Positions 1-5,613 of a DNA stretch of 6,102 nt are shown piece after piece. The stretch is from Sporomusa sp. (GTDB lineage Bacteria > Bacillota_C > Negativicutes > Sporomusales > Sporomusaceae): assembly GCA_029256645.1 (NCBI GenBank), contig JAQSXM010000228.1, positions 1 through 6,102 of the forward strand, read 5' to 3'. Both the position numbers and the translations under genes were made by a program. Position 1 is the stretch's first letter. Each line of letters begins with the position of its first letter. The notes below the pieces were generated by a model. The model was not told the origin of the DNA. It ran no database searches and saw only the letters and a program-made list of their open reading frames with translations.

Positions 1-792
1 CGGGCCTATAGCGACTGTTCCGGTAATATCATGCTTGCTGTCCACGAGCTGGCTGTAACCGGTGATAAGGGAACACCTGCTTTGCGGGGCATATCACTTA
101 ATGTTTGTGCCGGGGAAGTGCTGGGCATTGCCGGGGTATCCGGCAATGGTCAGAAAGAATTTGCTGAGGCTGTCAGTGGTTTGCGCAAGGCTGAGTCTGG
201 CAGTATTGTCCTTGGGGACACCAACATAACAAACCTGGAACCACGCCGGATTATTGACGAAGGATTAGGCTATATTCCGGAAGACCGGCTGCATGTAGGT
301 ACAATTGCCTCTTTTTCCATTTGGGAAAACATGATTTTAAAAGATCACCATCTGCCGCCCTATGCCCGCTCCTGTTTCCTGCAAAACGGGGCGATCCGTT
401 CCCGTAGTGACGAACTGGTGCAAGAATACGGGGTTAAAACCCCGAACCTGGATGCGGCGACAGGCCGAATGTCCGGCGGCAATATCCAGCGTTTAATCCT
501 GGCCAGGGAGATCACCCGCAGTCCCAAGGTGCTGATTGCAGCCTATCCTACCCGGGGACTGGATATTGGGGCGACCGAATATGTTCATACTATGCTGCTA
601 AAAGCCAGGGAGCAGGGCATGGCTGTAGTACTGATATCAGAGGATCTGGAAGAGATTACAAAGCTGAGTGATCGTGTGGCTGTTTTCTTTGATGGCCGCA
701 TTATGGATGTGCTCCCTGTACAAGCTGCCGATGAACATCGGCTGGGTATGCTCATGGCTGGTATGCAAGATGAGCTGCCTGCAGCAATGTGA
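1..792 (+). CDS. ABC transporter ATP-binding protein, C-terminal nucleotide-binding domain (5'-truncated; nucleoside/simple-sugar importer family)
   Basis: The reading frame is open from the first base, so the gene starts upstream; 263 residues are visible. They match the second ATPase domain of the fused tandem-NBD subunits (RbsA/NupA/YufO type) that power uptake of nucleosides or simple sugars at the inner face of the cytoplasmic membrane. Counting from the first visible codon, a degenerate Walker A (GVSGNGQK) lies at about 45-52, YIPEDR at 91-96, the ABC signature MSGGN at 157-161, and VLIAAYPTRGLD at 177-188. The invariant Walker A Lys is replaced by Gln, and the Walker B Asp-Glu pair by Ala-Tyr. 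This is known for the second domain of this family, where the N-terminal domain carries the competent site. The AAxPTRGLD form resembles the BMP-associated nucleoside branch more than RbsA itself. An internal ATG at codon 11 is not a credible start, because it falls just before the first strand of the domain. Permease and binding-protein genes are not in the window, so the substrate is inference. Confidence 0.9.
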   Translation, partial: RAYSDCSGNIMLAVHELAVTGDKGTPALRGISLNVCAGEVLGIAGVSGNGQKEFAEAVSGLRKAESGSIVLGDTNITNLEPRRIIDEGLGYIPEDRLHVGTIASFSIWENMILKDHHLPPYARSCFLQNGAIRSRSDELVQEYGVKTPNLDAATGRMSGGNIQRLILAREITRSPKVLIAAYPTRGLDIGATEYVHTMLLKAREQGMAVVLISEDLEEITKLSDRVAVFFDGRIMDVLPVQAADEHRLGMLMAGMQDELPAAM

Positions 793-814
793 GTCCGGCT
801 GCTTGTAATAAAAA

Positions 815-842
815 CAAACCAACCGCCATTGCGGTTGGTTTG
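815..842. terminator. Hairpin terminator after the ABC transporter gene
   Basis: A perfect 12-bp inverted repeat (CAAACCAACCGC, loop CATT, GCGGTTGGTTTG) lies 22 nt after the ABC gene stop. On the + strand it is followed only by a short T-poor stretch. On the - strand it is followed by TTTTTATTA, a much better U-tract. It probably ends the transporter transcript, but the stronger intrinsic-terminator form faces the other way, so it may also block antisense transcription coming from the porin side. Confidence 0.75.
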
Positions 843-913
843 ATACAGGATGTTTAACCGGAAGGAGGGTTTGGGGACCTAAAGGTGTGTTTATTGTTAT
901 AGCATAATTTAAT

Positions 914-920
914 AGGGGGA
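914..920 (+). promoter_or_regulatory. Ribosome binding site that decides the porin start
   Basis: AGGGGGA ends 7 nt before the TTG at 928, which is normal spacing. The in-frame TTG at 922 is only 1 nt away and cannot be served by it. This favours 928 as the start and gives a protein beginning MKRSVKILAL, a classical signal-peptide N-terminus. Confidence 0.7.
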
Positions 921-927
921 TTTGACG

Positions 928-2334
928 TTGAAGAGATCTGTAAAAATTCTTGCACTAACGGCTTCACTAACTTTCGCAGTAGCTTGTACCACCTATGCTG
1001 CCAACACATCCTTTAGTGATGTTCCTGCCAGGCACTGGGCTTACGAGGCGGTTGTTGACCTGGCAAAAGCGGGATTAATTGATGGTTCCGAAGACGGAAC
1101 CTTCCGGGGCGACCGGGCCATGAGCCGCTATGAAGTAGCTATTCTTGTCTCCAAATCCATCGAAAAATATCAGAAAGCCGATGCCTCACAAAAAGCCATG
1201 ATTGACAAACTGTCAGCCGAGTTTGCATCTGAGCTTAACGGTTTAGGAGTGCGTATAGCCAAGGTGGAAAGCAAAACCAATACCTGGGTGAGCGGGGAAA
1301 CCCGGCTGCGTTATGTCGGTGACAGCCCCAGTTCTGACATGCCGGCGAAATTGTCCCATTCCGACCAGTTTGACTTCCGTCAACGGATTAAATTCGGGGG
1401 CACAATCAATGAAGACTGGTCCTGGACAGGACGGATTGCCACCGATGGTCACACCCGCGCGGGCGAGTATGGTGGCTCTGGCTCAGATATAAAACTTGAT
1501 CTGGCTAATGTTACGGCCAAAAATGTGTTGGGCGTGGATTCGGTGCGGATTGGCCGGACGGCTCTTGACTTCTTCAGTCATAGCATTATCGGCGGTCCTG
1601 GCAATAAAGACGGTATTACTATCACTAATAAGTTTGGTGATGTGAAGTTTACCGGCTGGACAGGCAATATCAGACCTAGCACAAATTTAGGATCAACTAC
1701 TTCGGACAACTCCGGTTTTACTACAGCCCAGTTAGATTGGAAAGCGAATAACGTCAATGTGAAAACCGGCTACTACTGGGGCGATTCCCCTGGTAATTCG
1801 ACCAATCTGAATGTTGCTGCTGGCAAGAGCTTTACCAGCTCGCAAGGATACCTTGTCGGTTTTGACACCAGAATCGGCGATTTACTGGTTTTTGGCGACT
1901 ATATCGGCACAAGGCTTGAGGGGAGTGTAGGCCTGGATCGCAATCCTAATGCCTGGATGGTTCAGGTAACCAACAGTAAAGGCATGCCGGCTCTCGCTTA
2001 TCAGGTTCTGGGCATTGTTAACCCGGCTAAAACCGGTACAGATGCCTGGATGGTTCAGTACCGGAGCATTGATCCCGGTGCCTTTGCACCTGGTTCAGGA
2101 AACTTTGATACAGTTGCCGTTTCCAATACCAATTCAGCCCCGTACAATTTCTACTATAAAGGCAGTGACAACGTCAATGCCCTCTTCCTGGCTTACTCTA
2201 AAGTTGTTGCCAAGAATGTAGTATTCTCGCTTGAATATCAGGACCTGGAGATTAAAAATAAAGGGGTAACCAACGGCGCGATCAGCGAGGGTAAAAACCA
2301 AACCTATCAGGCCAAACTTGAACTTTATTATTAA
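928..2334 (+). CDS. SLH-domain outer-membrane porin (OmpM-like)
   Basis: 468 residues from a TTG start at 928. Residues 1-25 form a Sec signal peptide (Lys-Arg, hydrophobic core, cleavage near TYA|A). Residues about 27-81 are a single SLH domain: FSDVPARHWAYEAV, then GLIDGSEDGTFRGDRAMSRYEVA. Residues about 82-118 are a charged helical, coiled-coil-like linker. The rest is rich in alternating beta strands, Gly, Asn and aromatics, beginning VSGETRLRYVGD and ending LELYY, as in a beta-barrel with a C-terminal aromatic residue. In Negativicutes such proteins anchor the outer membrane by binding modified peptidoglycan through the SLH domain, while the barrel forms a diffusion pore; the role here rests on that architecture. 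A 17-nt exact repeat at 1949-1965 and 2042-2058 encodes two AWMVQ strands 31 codons apart. The gene is flanked by terminators on both sides and so is probably monocistronic. I see no convincing promoter in the short 843-913 stretch. It is convergent with another barrel gene. Pore size and substrate cannot be read. Confidence 0.88.
   Translation: MKRSVKILALTASLTFAVACTTYAANTSFSDVPARHWAYEAVVDLAKAGLIDGSEDGTFRGDRAMSRYEVAILVSKSIEKYQKADASQKAMIDKLSAEFASELNGLGVRIAKVESKTNTWVSGETRLRYVGDSPSSDMPAKLSHSDQFDFRQRIKFGGTINEDWSWTGRIATDGHTRAGEYGGSGSDIKLDLANVTAKNVLGVDSVRIGRTALDFFSHSIIGGPGNKDGITITNKFGDVKFTGWTGNIRPSTNLGSTTSDNSGFTTAQLDWKANNVNVKTGYYWGDSPGNSTNLNVAAGKSFTSSQGYLVGFDTRIGDLLVFGDYIGTRLEGSVGLDRNPNAWMVQVTNSKGMPALAYQVLGIVNPAKTGTDAWMVQYRSIDPGAFAPGSGNFDTVAVSNTNSAPYNFYYKGSDNVNALFLAYSKVVAKNVVFSLEYQDLEIKNKGVTNGAISEGKNQTYQAKLELYY
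1949..2058 (+). repeat. 17-bp direct repeat inside the porin gene
   Basis: ATGCCTGGATGGTTCAG occurs exactly at 1949-1965 and 2042-2058, with a 93-bp period, which is 31 codons in frame. Both copies encode the strand motif AWMVQ. It could reflect duplication of a strand-loop unit, or be a substrate for in-frame deletion or expansion. Confidence 0.8.
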
Positions 2335-2365
2335 TGTACTACGGTTACTTGTGTGAAATAATATG

Positions 2366-2403
2366 AAAAAATCTGACCTGCTTTATTGCAGGTCAGATTT
2401 TTT
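2366..2403. terminator. Bidirectional intrinsic terminator between the two convergent outer-membrane protein genes
   Basis: A perfect 16-bp inverted repeat has left arm 2366-2381 (AAAAAATCTGACCTGC), loop TTTATT, and right arm 2388-2403. The A-tract and T-tract at the ends give a proper U-tract in both directions. It lies 31 nt after the porin stop and 19 nt after the stop of the small barrel gene on the other strand, so one element serves both. Confidence 0.93.
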
Positions 2404-2422
2404 GTTGCTATGTAATTTTAGG

Positions 2423-2914
2423 TTAGAATTTAAGGGTTGCGCCAACACCCACACCATTCTCATTGCTGCCTGCATCAGGCATGAAAGAATGATAATTGAC
2501 ATTCAGATCAACATTGCGGGCGATATTGAAATTAGCGCCAGCCTGCAATTCTTTGAAGTTGTCGCTGGCGACAAAGGAGGCGTAGCCTGTGGCATTGGGG
2601 GAAAGTGGTCCGTTTAACCCCAGTCCTAAGTACACGTTGGAGTCAGAGCCGAAATCACGGTTGCCGATAATGCCTCTAAGCTCGTTGGTCATTTGAAACT
2701 GTCCATAAATATCATCGCTGCTGCCATAACGCCCACGGTCCACGTCCTGGTAGCCCAGCGTAAAGTTATTGGTTAGTTTGTGTTCCAGGTAGAAAGTGTC
2801 ACTATCAACGCCAATGGCGGTTTGGCCTGTTGTCAGGTCATTGAGCGGGGCTGCGAAAACGGGGATACAGTTGACAAGCAGTAAAGCGGATAGCGCAAGT
2901 ATTGTTTTTTTCAT
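2423..2914 (-). CDS. Small outer-membrane beta-barrel protein (hypothetical)
   Basis: 163 residues from the ATG at 2914. A ribosome binding site AGAGGGA (2920-2926, read on the - strand) lies 5 nt upstream. An in-frame start 10 codons further up, at 2944, would put a charged extension before MKKTILALSALLLV and is less likely. Residues 1-21 are a signal peptide with probable cleavage at VFA|A. The mature part of about 142 residues alternates polar and hydrophobic residues in short strands (FYLEHKLTNNFTLGYQDV, SNVYLGLGLNG, ELQAGANFNI, VDLNVNYHSF) and ends GVGVGATLKF. A terminal Phe after alternating residues is the usual signal for the outer-membrane barrel assembly machinery. The length suits an eight-stranded barrel. 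I do not recognise a named family, and the function is unknown: adhesion, envelope stability or a small channel are all possible. It is convergent with the SLH porin, and its own upstream region is long and non-coding. Confidence 0.8.
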   Translation of the reverse strand: MKKTILALSALLLVNCIPVFAAPLNDLTTGQTAIGVDSDTFYLEHKLTNNFTLGYQDVDRGRYGSSDDIYGQFQMTNELRGIIGNRDFGSDSNVYLGLGLNGPLSPNATGYASFVASDNFKELQAGANFNIARNVDLNVNYHSFMPDAGSNENGVGVGATLKF

Positions 2915-3032
2915 TGGAATCCCTCTTTTCTTCACTAAGTTCACAGATGGGTGTATTCATTTATATCAAGTCGTCTGCGTACCGCGTTGTTGGTTCCCCT
3001 ACGTGTATCCTATTATTACTAAATATAAGCGG

Positions 3033-3060
3033 TACTGATGACGACGGTTAGTTATCAGTA
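3033..3060. repeat. 7-bp inverted repeat, possible operator for the small barrel gene
   Basis: TACTGAT at 3033-3039 and its exact complement ATCAGTA at 3054-3060 are separated by 14 bp, so the half-sites are 21 bp (two helical turns) apart on one DNA face. It overlaps the -10 region of the promoter proposed for the barrel gene. This suits a dimeric repressor site, but a 7-bp match in AT-rich DNA may also be chance. Confidence 0.35.
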
Positions 3061-3079
3061 TAGCAGATAAATATGACAA
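3051..3079 (-). promoter_or_regulatory. Possible sigma-A promoter of the small barrel gene
   Basis: On the - strand, TTGTCA (3079-3074, five of six consensus bases) and GATAAC (3056-3051, four of six) are 17 bp apart. Transcription would start near 3044 and give a leader of about 130 nt. The second TGACAA copy at 3085-3090, one helical turn away, could be an activator half-site or coincidence. Confidence 0.3.
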
Positions 3080-3128
3080 AAGTGTGACAAGATGCCAGCA
3101 GAAAAGTCTAGATAGAAAGCACTGTGGA

Positions 3129-3157
3129 ACAGACCGCTCCTGCCGGAGGCGGTCTGT
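3129..3157. terminator. GC-rich hairpin, possible terminator of the XRE gene
   Basis: ACAGACCGC at 3129-3137 pairs perfectly with GCGGTCTGT at 3149-3157. TCC/GGA extends the stem beyond a bulged G, and TGCC is the loop. It lies about 105 nt past the XRE stop in the direction of XRE transcription. Neither side has a U-tract, so intrinsic termination would be weak; it could instead be an RNA-stability or Rho-related element. Confidence 0.35.
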
Positions 3158-3262
3158 TGGTGTGTAGTCAAAAATCGTTTGTGTGTTTTTCTTTGTTGCG
3201 TCGGCAGAACGATGTTTCTAACATTTTCAGGTAATTACGAAGGTCTTGTGGTAGGAATAATT

Positions 3263-3613
3263 TTATTTCTTGTAGCAGCGAGCCCCTTTTTTAGCATGCT
3301 TGTTCAAACGGATCATAGCATAAATGATTTCCTTATATTCATCTGGCAGGTTGGGGATTTCTTCTGTAAGATCAATTGGCGCTGAGGTTGTTGCCTTCGG
3401 AGTATAATCATCTATGATGCCTAATAGATAATCAGAAGAGGTTTCATATAGATTTGCTAAAATTACTAGTGTATTCAGATCTGGAGCGCTGACGTTATTT
3501 TCATAGCCGGACAAAGTCTTGTTGTTAATCCCAGTGAGTTGATAGACCTCAACCTGAGTCAAATTCTGGCGCTCCCGGGCGAGTTTCAACCTTGACGCAA
3601 TTTTGGGATTCAA
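3263..3613 (-). CDS. XRE-family helix-turn-helix transcriptional regulator
   Basis: 116 residues from a TTG start at 3613-3611. An excellent Shine-Dalgarno AAAGGAGG (3628-3621) at 7-nt spacing fixes this start. Residues about 6-65 are a Cro/C1-type HTH domain: RLKLARERQNLTQVEVYQLTG, then NNKTLSGYENNVSAPDLNTLVILANLYETSSDYLLG. The closing DYLLG is the usual end of this fold. Residues 66-116 are a short tail with an acidic, proline-containing stretch (DLTEEIPNLPDEYKEII) and a basic C-terminus (NKHAKKGARCYKK). They show no peptidase, cupin or other recognised effector domain, so the inducing signal cannot be read. Small proteins like this usually bind DNA as dimers and often repress their own promoter. 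The gene is divergent from the chemoreceptor gene, with an inverted repeat in the shared 264-bp gap, so local control of itself, the chemoreceptor or both is a reasonable inference. No toxin partner or phage gene is adjacent. Confidence 0.88.
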   Translation of the reverse strand: MNPKIASRLKLARERQNLTQVEVYQLTGINNKTLSGYENNVSAPDLNTLVILANLYETSSDYLLGIIDDYTPKATTSAPIDLTEEIPNLPDEYKEIIYAMIRLNKHAKKGARCYKK

Positions 3614-3649
3614 TAGTACGCCTCCTTTAATTCTATTTTAGCTGTTATT

Positions 3650-3689
3650 ATCATTTAATGGGAAATATTCTTAGTATTTGTTAAATGAT
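3650..3689. promoter_or_regulatory. Nested inverted repeat between the XRE and chemoreceptor genes, candidate operator
   Basis: ATCATTTAA (3650-3658) is exactly complementary to TTAAATGAT (3681-3689), and a nested pair AAATA (3663-3667) and TATTT (3675-3679) lies inside. The element ends 2 bp before the chemoreceptor -35 box and lies in the region expected to hold the XRE promoter. Position and symmetry suit a regulator site controlling both directions; binding by the neighbouring XRE protein is inference. An 8-bp direct repeat ATTCTTAG at 3667-3674 and 3697-3704 (30-bp period) overlaps it and the -35 box. Confidence 0.45.
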
Positions 3690-3691
3690 GA

Positions 3692-3721
3692 TTGACATTC
3701 TTAGATTCAAAGAAATATAAT
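3692..3721 (+). promoter_or_regulatory. Near-perfect sigma-A promoter of the chemoreceptor gene
   Basis: TTGACA at 3692-3697 and TATAAT at 3716-3721 both match consensus exactly and are 18 bp apart. Transcription should start near 3728, leaving a 5' leader of about 150 nt before the ATG at 3878. Such a strong core promoter suggests that control comes from a repressor or from the leader RNA. Confidence 0.85.
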
Positions 3722-3735
3722 TATAAGTGCAATAC

Positions 3736-3820
3736 TTGGCGAAAAAGAGTAATTTATGTTGAAATTCGCAAAGCAAATGACAAATTAAGTGCTATTTATA
3801 CAGGATGAAGCTTTTGCCGA
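3736..3820 (+). promoter_or_regulatory. Candidate structured leader RNA, resembling a divergent class I c-di-GMP (GEMM) riboswitch
   Basis: TTGGC-G-AAAA (3736-3745) can pair with TTTTGCCGA (3812-3820) to close a stem with one bulged G. Inside are a small hairpin AATTT/AAATT (3751-3755 with 3762-3766), the octamer CGCAAAGC (3767-3774), and an imperfect second hairpin around 3775-3799. GEMM-I aptamers have GGCAAA, a hairpin, CGCAAAGC, a second hairpin, then AGC and UUGCCGA-like sequence in that order. The gap from CGCAAAGC to TTGCCGA here is 39 nt, close to my recollection of the Vibrio example. Against it: the GAAA tetraloop and its receptor are not where expected, and GGCAAA is altered to GGCGAAA. 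The element begins within about 10 nt of the predicted transcription start. Downstream, ATATTCT (3820-3826) and AGAATAT (about 3847-3853) could form an expression-platform hairpin. A degraded aptamer, another RNA class or chance remain possible. Confidence 0.3.
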
Positions 3821-3877
3821 TATTCTGATTTGCAGCAATGAATACAAGAATATTTAGGATAGGATGGTGATAGTAAG

Positions 3878-5569
3878 ATGCGGTTAAGTTTGGGCGTTAA
3901 GACTATTGGCTTTTTTTTGTTGGTTGTCCTGATCAATGCGATCGGTTCAGGAATTACGGTATATAAAGTTAGTCAAGCCGATCAAATCATCCAAATGATT
4001 CAGGAACATAATCTTCCACGGTTGATGCAAACAAATGCAGTGGCTTTTAATACGGCCAACCAGGTTAGTGATATCCGGGGTTATTTGTTGACAGGCAATA
4101 AGTCAATGCTTGATGAAGCCAGGCAATTTGGTCAGACGAATGAAAAACTGACCGGGGAGTTACTGGCATCTGCTACCACCGGAGAAGGACGCAAGCTTGT
4201 TGGGGAACTGCAACTATTAGCCGGAGTCTACCAGGATATTGCTGAAAACAAAATTATTCCCCTGAAAGCTGCCGGAAGACATGAAGAAGCTGTCAATCTT
4301 GCCGTCCGGGAGCTTACACCTGCAGCCCGGGCGCTTACGGGTAAGGCCAATGAATATGCCGCTTTCCGGGAAAACCAGATTAAGACAGTCTTTTCCCAGA
4401 CCATTGCCGATATGCATGCAACTAAGTCGATTAGTATAACGATTAGTTTACTAAGTATAGTGGTCAGTGTTCTAATCGGTTTTTTCAGTGCCCGGTCTAT
4501 TACCCGGCCTGTAGGCTTGTTAGTTGCAACAGCAGGTGAGATCGCGGGCGGTAAACTTAATCATGACATTGAAGTGAAATATAAGGATGAAATCGGTGAC
4601 TTACAGCAGGCTTTTAAAACTATGGTGCTGAATTTGCGGGATGTGGTTCAGACTGTCCAGTCAAATGCCGAGCAGGTTGCGGCCTCCTCGGAGGAACTTA
4701 CCGCAAGTGCTGAACAGGCGGCTAAGGCGGCTAACCAGGTGACTGATTCTGTCATGAATGTGGCTCAGGGGGCAGAACGTCAAGTGGAAGCGGTTAATGA
4801 AACAATGGCGGTGGTTGAACAAATATCGGCAGGGATTCAGCAAGTTGCAGCCAATGCGGACATGGTTGCCGCGACCTCGGCCCGGACTGCTCAAGCTGCA
4901 GCCGGTGGCAGTCAGGAAGTCGATCGTGCCATCAATCAAATGACTACTATTGAAAACGCCGTCAGGCATTCAGCTGACGTTGTTGCCGGCCTTGGTGACC
5001 GTTCCCAGGAGATTGGGCAGATTATCGCTACGATTTCCGGTATTGCCGGACAAACCAATCTGTTGGCATTGAATGCGGCTATTGAAGCAGCCCGGGCTGG
5101 TGAACAGGGCCGGGGATTTGCGGTAGTGGCGGATGAAGTCCGGAAATTGGCTGAGCAATCCCAGGAGGCGACCAAGCAAATCACTGCTTTAATCGGACTA
5201 ATTCAGGCAGATACCAATCAGGCTGTTATGGCAATGGAGGCAGGAACACGGGAGACTAAAGCCGGTACAGCAGTTATCAATAGCACAAGAGATGTTTTCA
5301 ACTCAATTGTGAGCCTAATTGAGCAGCAATCCTCTCAAATCAGGGAAATCTCAGCGGCAATTCAACAAATGGCCGGGGGCAGCCAGCACATTGTTACTGC
5401 TGTCAGGAAGATTGACAATGTCAGTAAGATGGCCTCCCAGCATACGCAGTCCGTATCGGCAGCTACTCAGGAACAATCGGCAGCGTCACAAGAGATTGCT
5501 GCATCCAGTGAAGCACTGGTAAAAATGGCAGAAGAATTGCAAAATGCGGTTAGACGGTTTACAATTTGA
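3878..5569 (+). CDS. Methyl-accepting chemotaxis protein (transmembrane chemoreceptor)
   Basis: 563 residues, complete. Residues about 10-29 are a first membrane helix. Residues 30-184 are an extracytoplasmic helical sensor of four-helix-bundle (4HB_MCP) type, with the typical [10 protein letters not shown] stretch at 65-74. Residues 185-204 are the second membrane helix. Residues about 206-257 are a HAMP linker ([10 protein letters not shown], with [10 protein letters not shown] at 237-246). A long Ala/Gln/Glu-rich coiled coil carries the signalling domain, whose hairpin tip is at 391-425 ([20 protein letters not shown], then [15 protein letters not shown]), the most conserved part of the family and the contact for CheA and CheW. 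Gln/Glu pairs along the coil could be methylation sites. There is no C-terminal CheR-tethering pentapeptide. The ligand cannot be deduced. A weak ribosome binding site, AGGATGGTGA (3861-3870), precedes the ATG. A consensus promoter and long leader lie upstream, and a PAS-GGDEF gene follows after 44 nt with no terminator. Confidence 0.95.
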   Translation: MRLSLGVKTIGFFLLVVLINAIGSGITVYKVSQADQIIQMIQEHNLPRLMQTNAVAFNTANQVSDIRGYLLTGNKSMLDEARQFGQTNEKLTGELLASATTGEGRKLVGELQLLAGVYQDIAENKIIPLKAAGRHEEAVNLAVRELTPAARALTGKANEYAAFRENQIKTVFSQTIADMHATKSISITISLLSIVVSVLIGFFSARSITRPVGLLVATAGEIAGGKLNHDIEVKYKDEIGDLQQAFKTMVLNLRDVVQTVQSNAEQVAASSEELTASAEQAAKAANQVTDSVMNVAQGAERQVEAVNETMAVVEQISAGIQQVAANADMVAATSARTAQAAAGGSQEVDRAINQMTTIENAVRHSADVVAGLGDRSQEIGQIIATISGIAGQTNLLALNAAIEAARAGEQGRGFAVVADEVRKLAEQSQEATKQITALIGLIQADTNQAVMAMEAGTRETKAGTAVINSTRDVFNSIVSLIEQQSSQIREISAAIQQMAGGSQHIVTAVRKIDNVSKMASQHTQSVSAATQEQSAASQEIAASSEALVKMAEELQNAVRRFTI

Positions 5570-5613
5570 TCAAAAAAACGGCAATTGACCTACCCCTGTA
5601 TGGAGGCGGCAAC

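Larger units (their letters stand above)
2915..3262. other. 348-bp intergenic region upstream of the small barrel gene and downstream of the XRE gene
   Basis: I see no credible gene here. It holds the ribosome binding site and leader of the small barrel gene, a possible promoter and dyad around 3033-3079, and a GC-rich hairpin at 3129-3157. The remainder (about 2930-3030 and 3158-3262) shows no structure that I can support. Confidence 0.6.

Noticed and set aside
862..907. An orphan Shine-Dalgarno (AAGGAGGG, 862-869) followed by tiny frames such as GTG at 885 or 887 encoding 5-6 residues
   Set aside because: The spacing is too long for GTG and too short for TTG 871, and the peptides have no leader-peptide logic. 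It may be chance or a remnant.
928..1005. Cys20 in the porin signal peptide and Cys16 in the small barrel protein, as possible lipoprotein sites
   Set aside because: The preceding residues (AVA and LVN) do not make a good lipobox, and normal signal peptidase I sites follow in both proteins.
1084..1101. Inverted repeat GGTTCC/GGAACC inside the SLH-coding part of the porin gene
   Set aside because: It is only 6 bp, lies within a conserved protein stretch (DGSEDGTF), and is explained by coding constraints.
3179..3385. A + strand frame of 68 codons opposite the XRE gene
   Set aside because: It has no ribosome binding site or domain, and the XRE frame on the other strand is clearly real.
3263..3613. 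The XRE gene as the antitoxin of a toxin-antitoxin pair or a prophage repressor
   Set aside because: No small toxin frame, integrase or phage gene is adjacent, and the neighbours are envelope and chemotaxis genes.
3635..3663. A possible - strand promoter for the XRE gene (TTCCCA, 18 bp, TAAAAT)
   Set aside because: The predicted start would fall almost on the Shine-Dalgarno, leaving too short a leader, and the -35 match is poor. The real XRE promoter is not clear.
4661..5184. Antisense and out-of-frame open frames inside the chemoreceptor gene
   Set aside because: They are by-products of the repetitive Ala/Gln-rich coiled-coil coding sequence and lack start signals or recognisable protein features.
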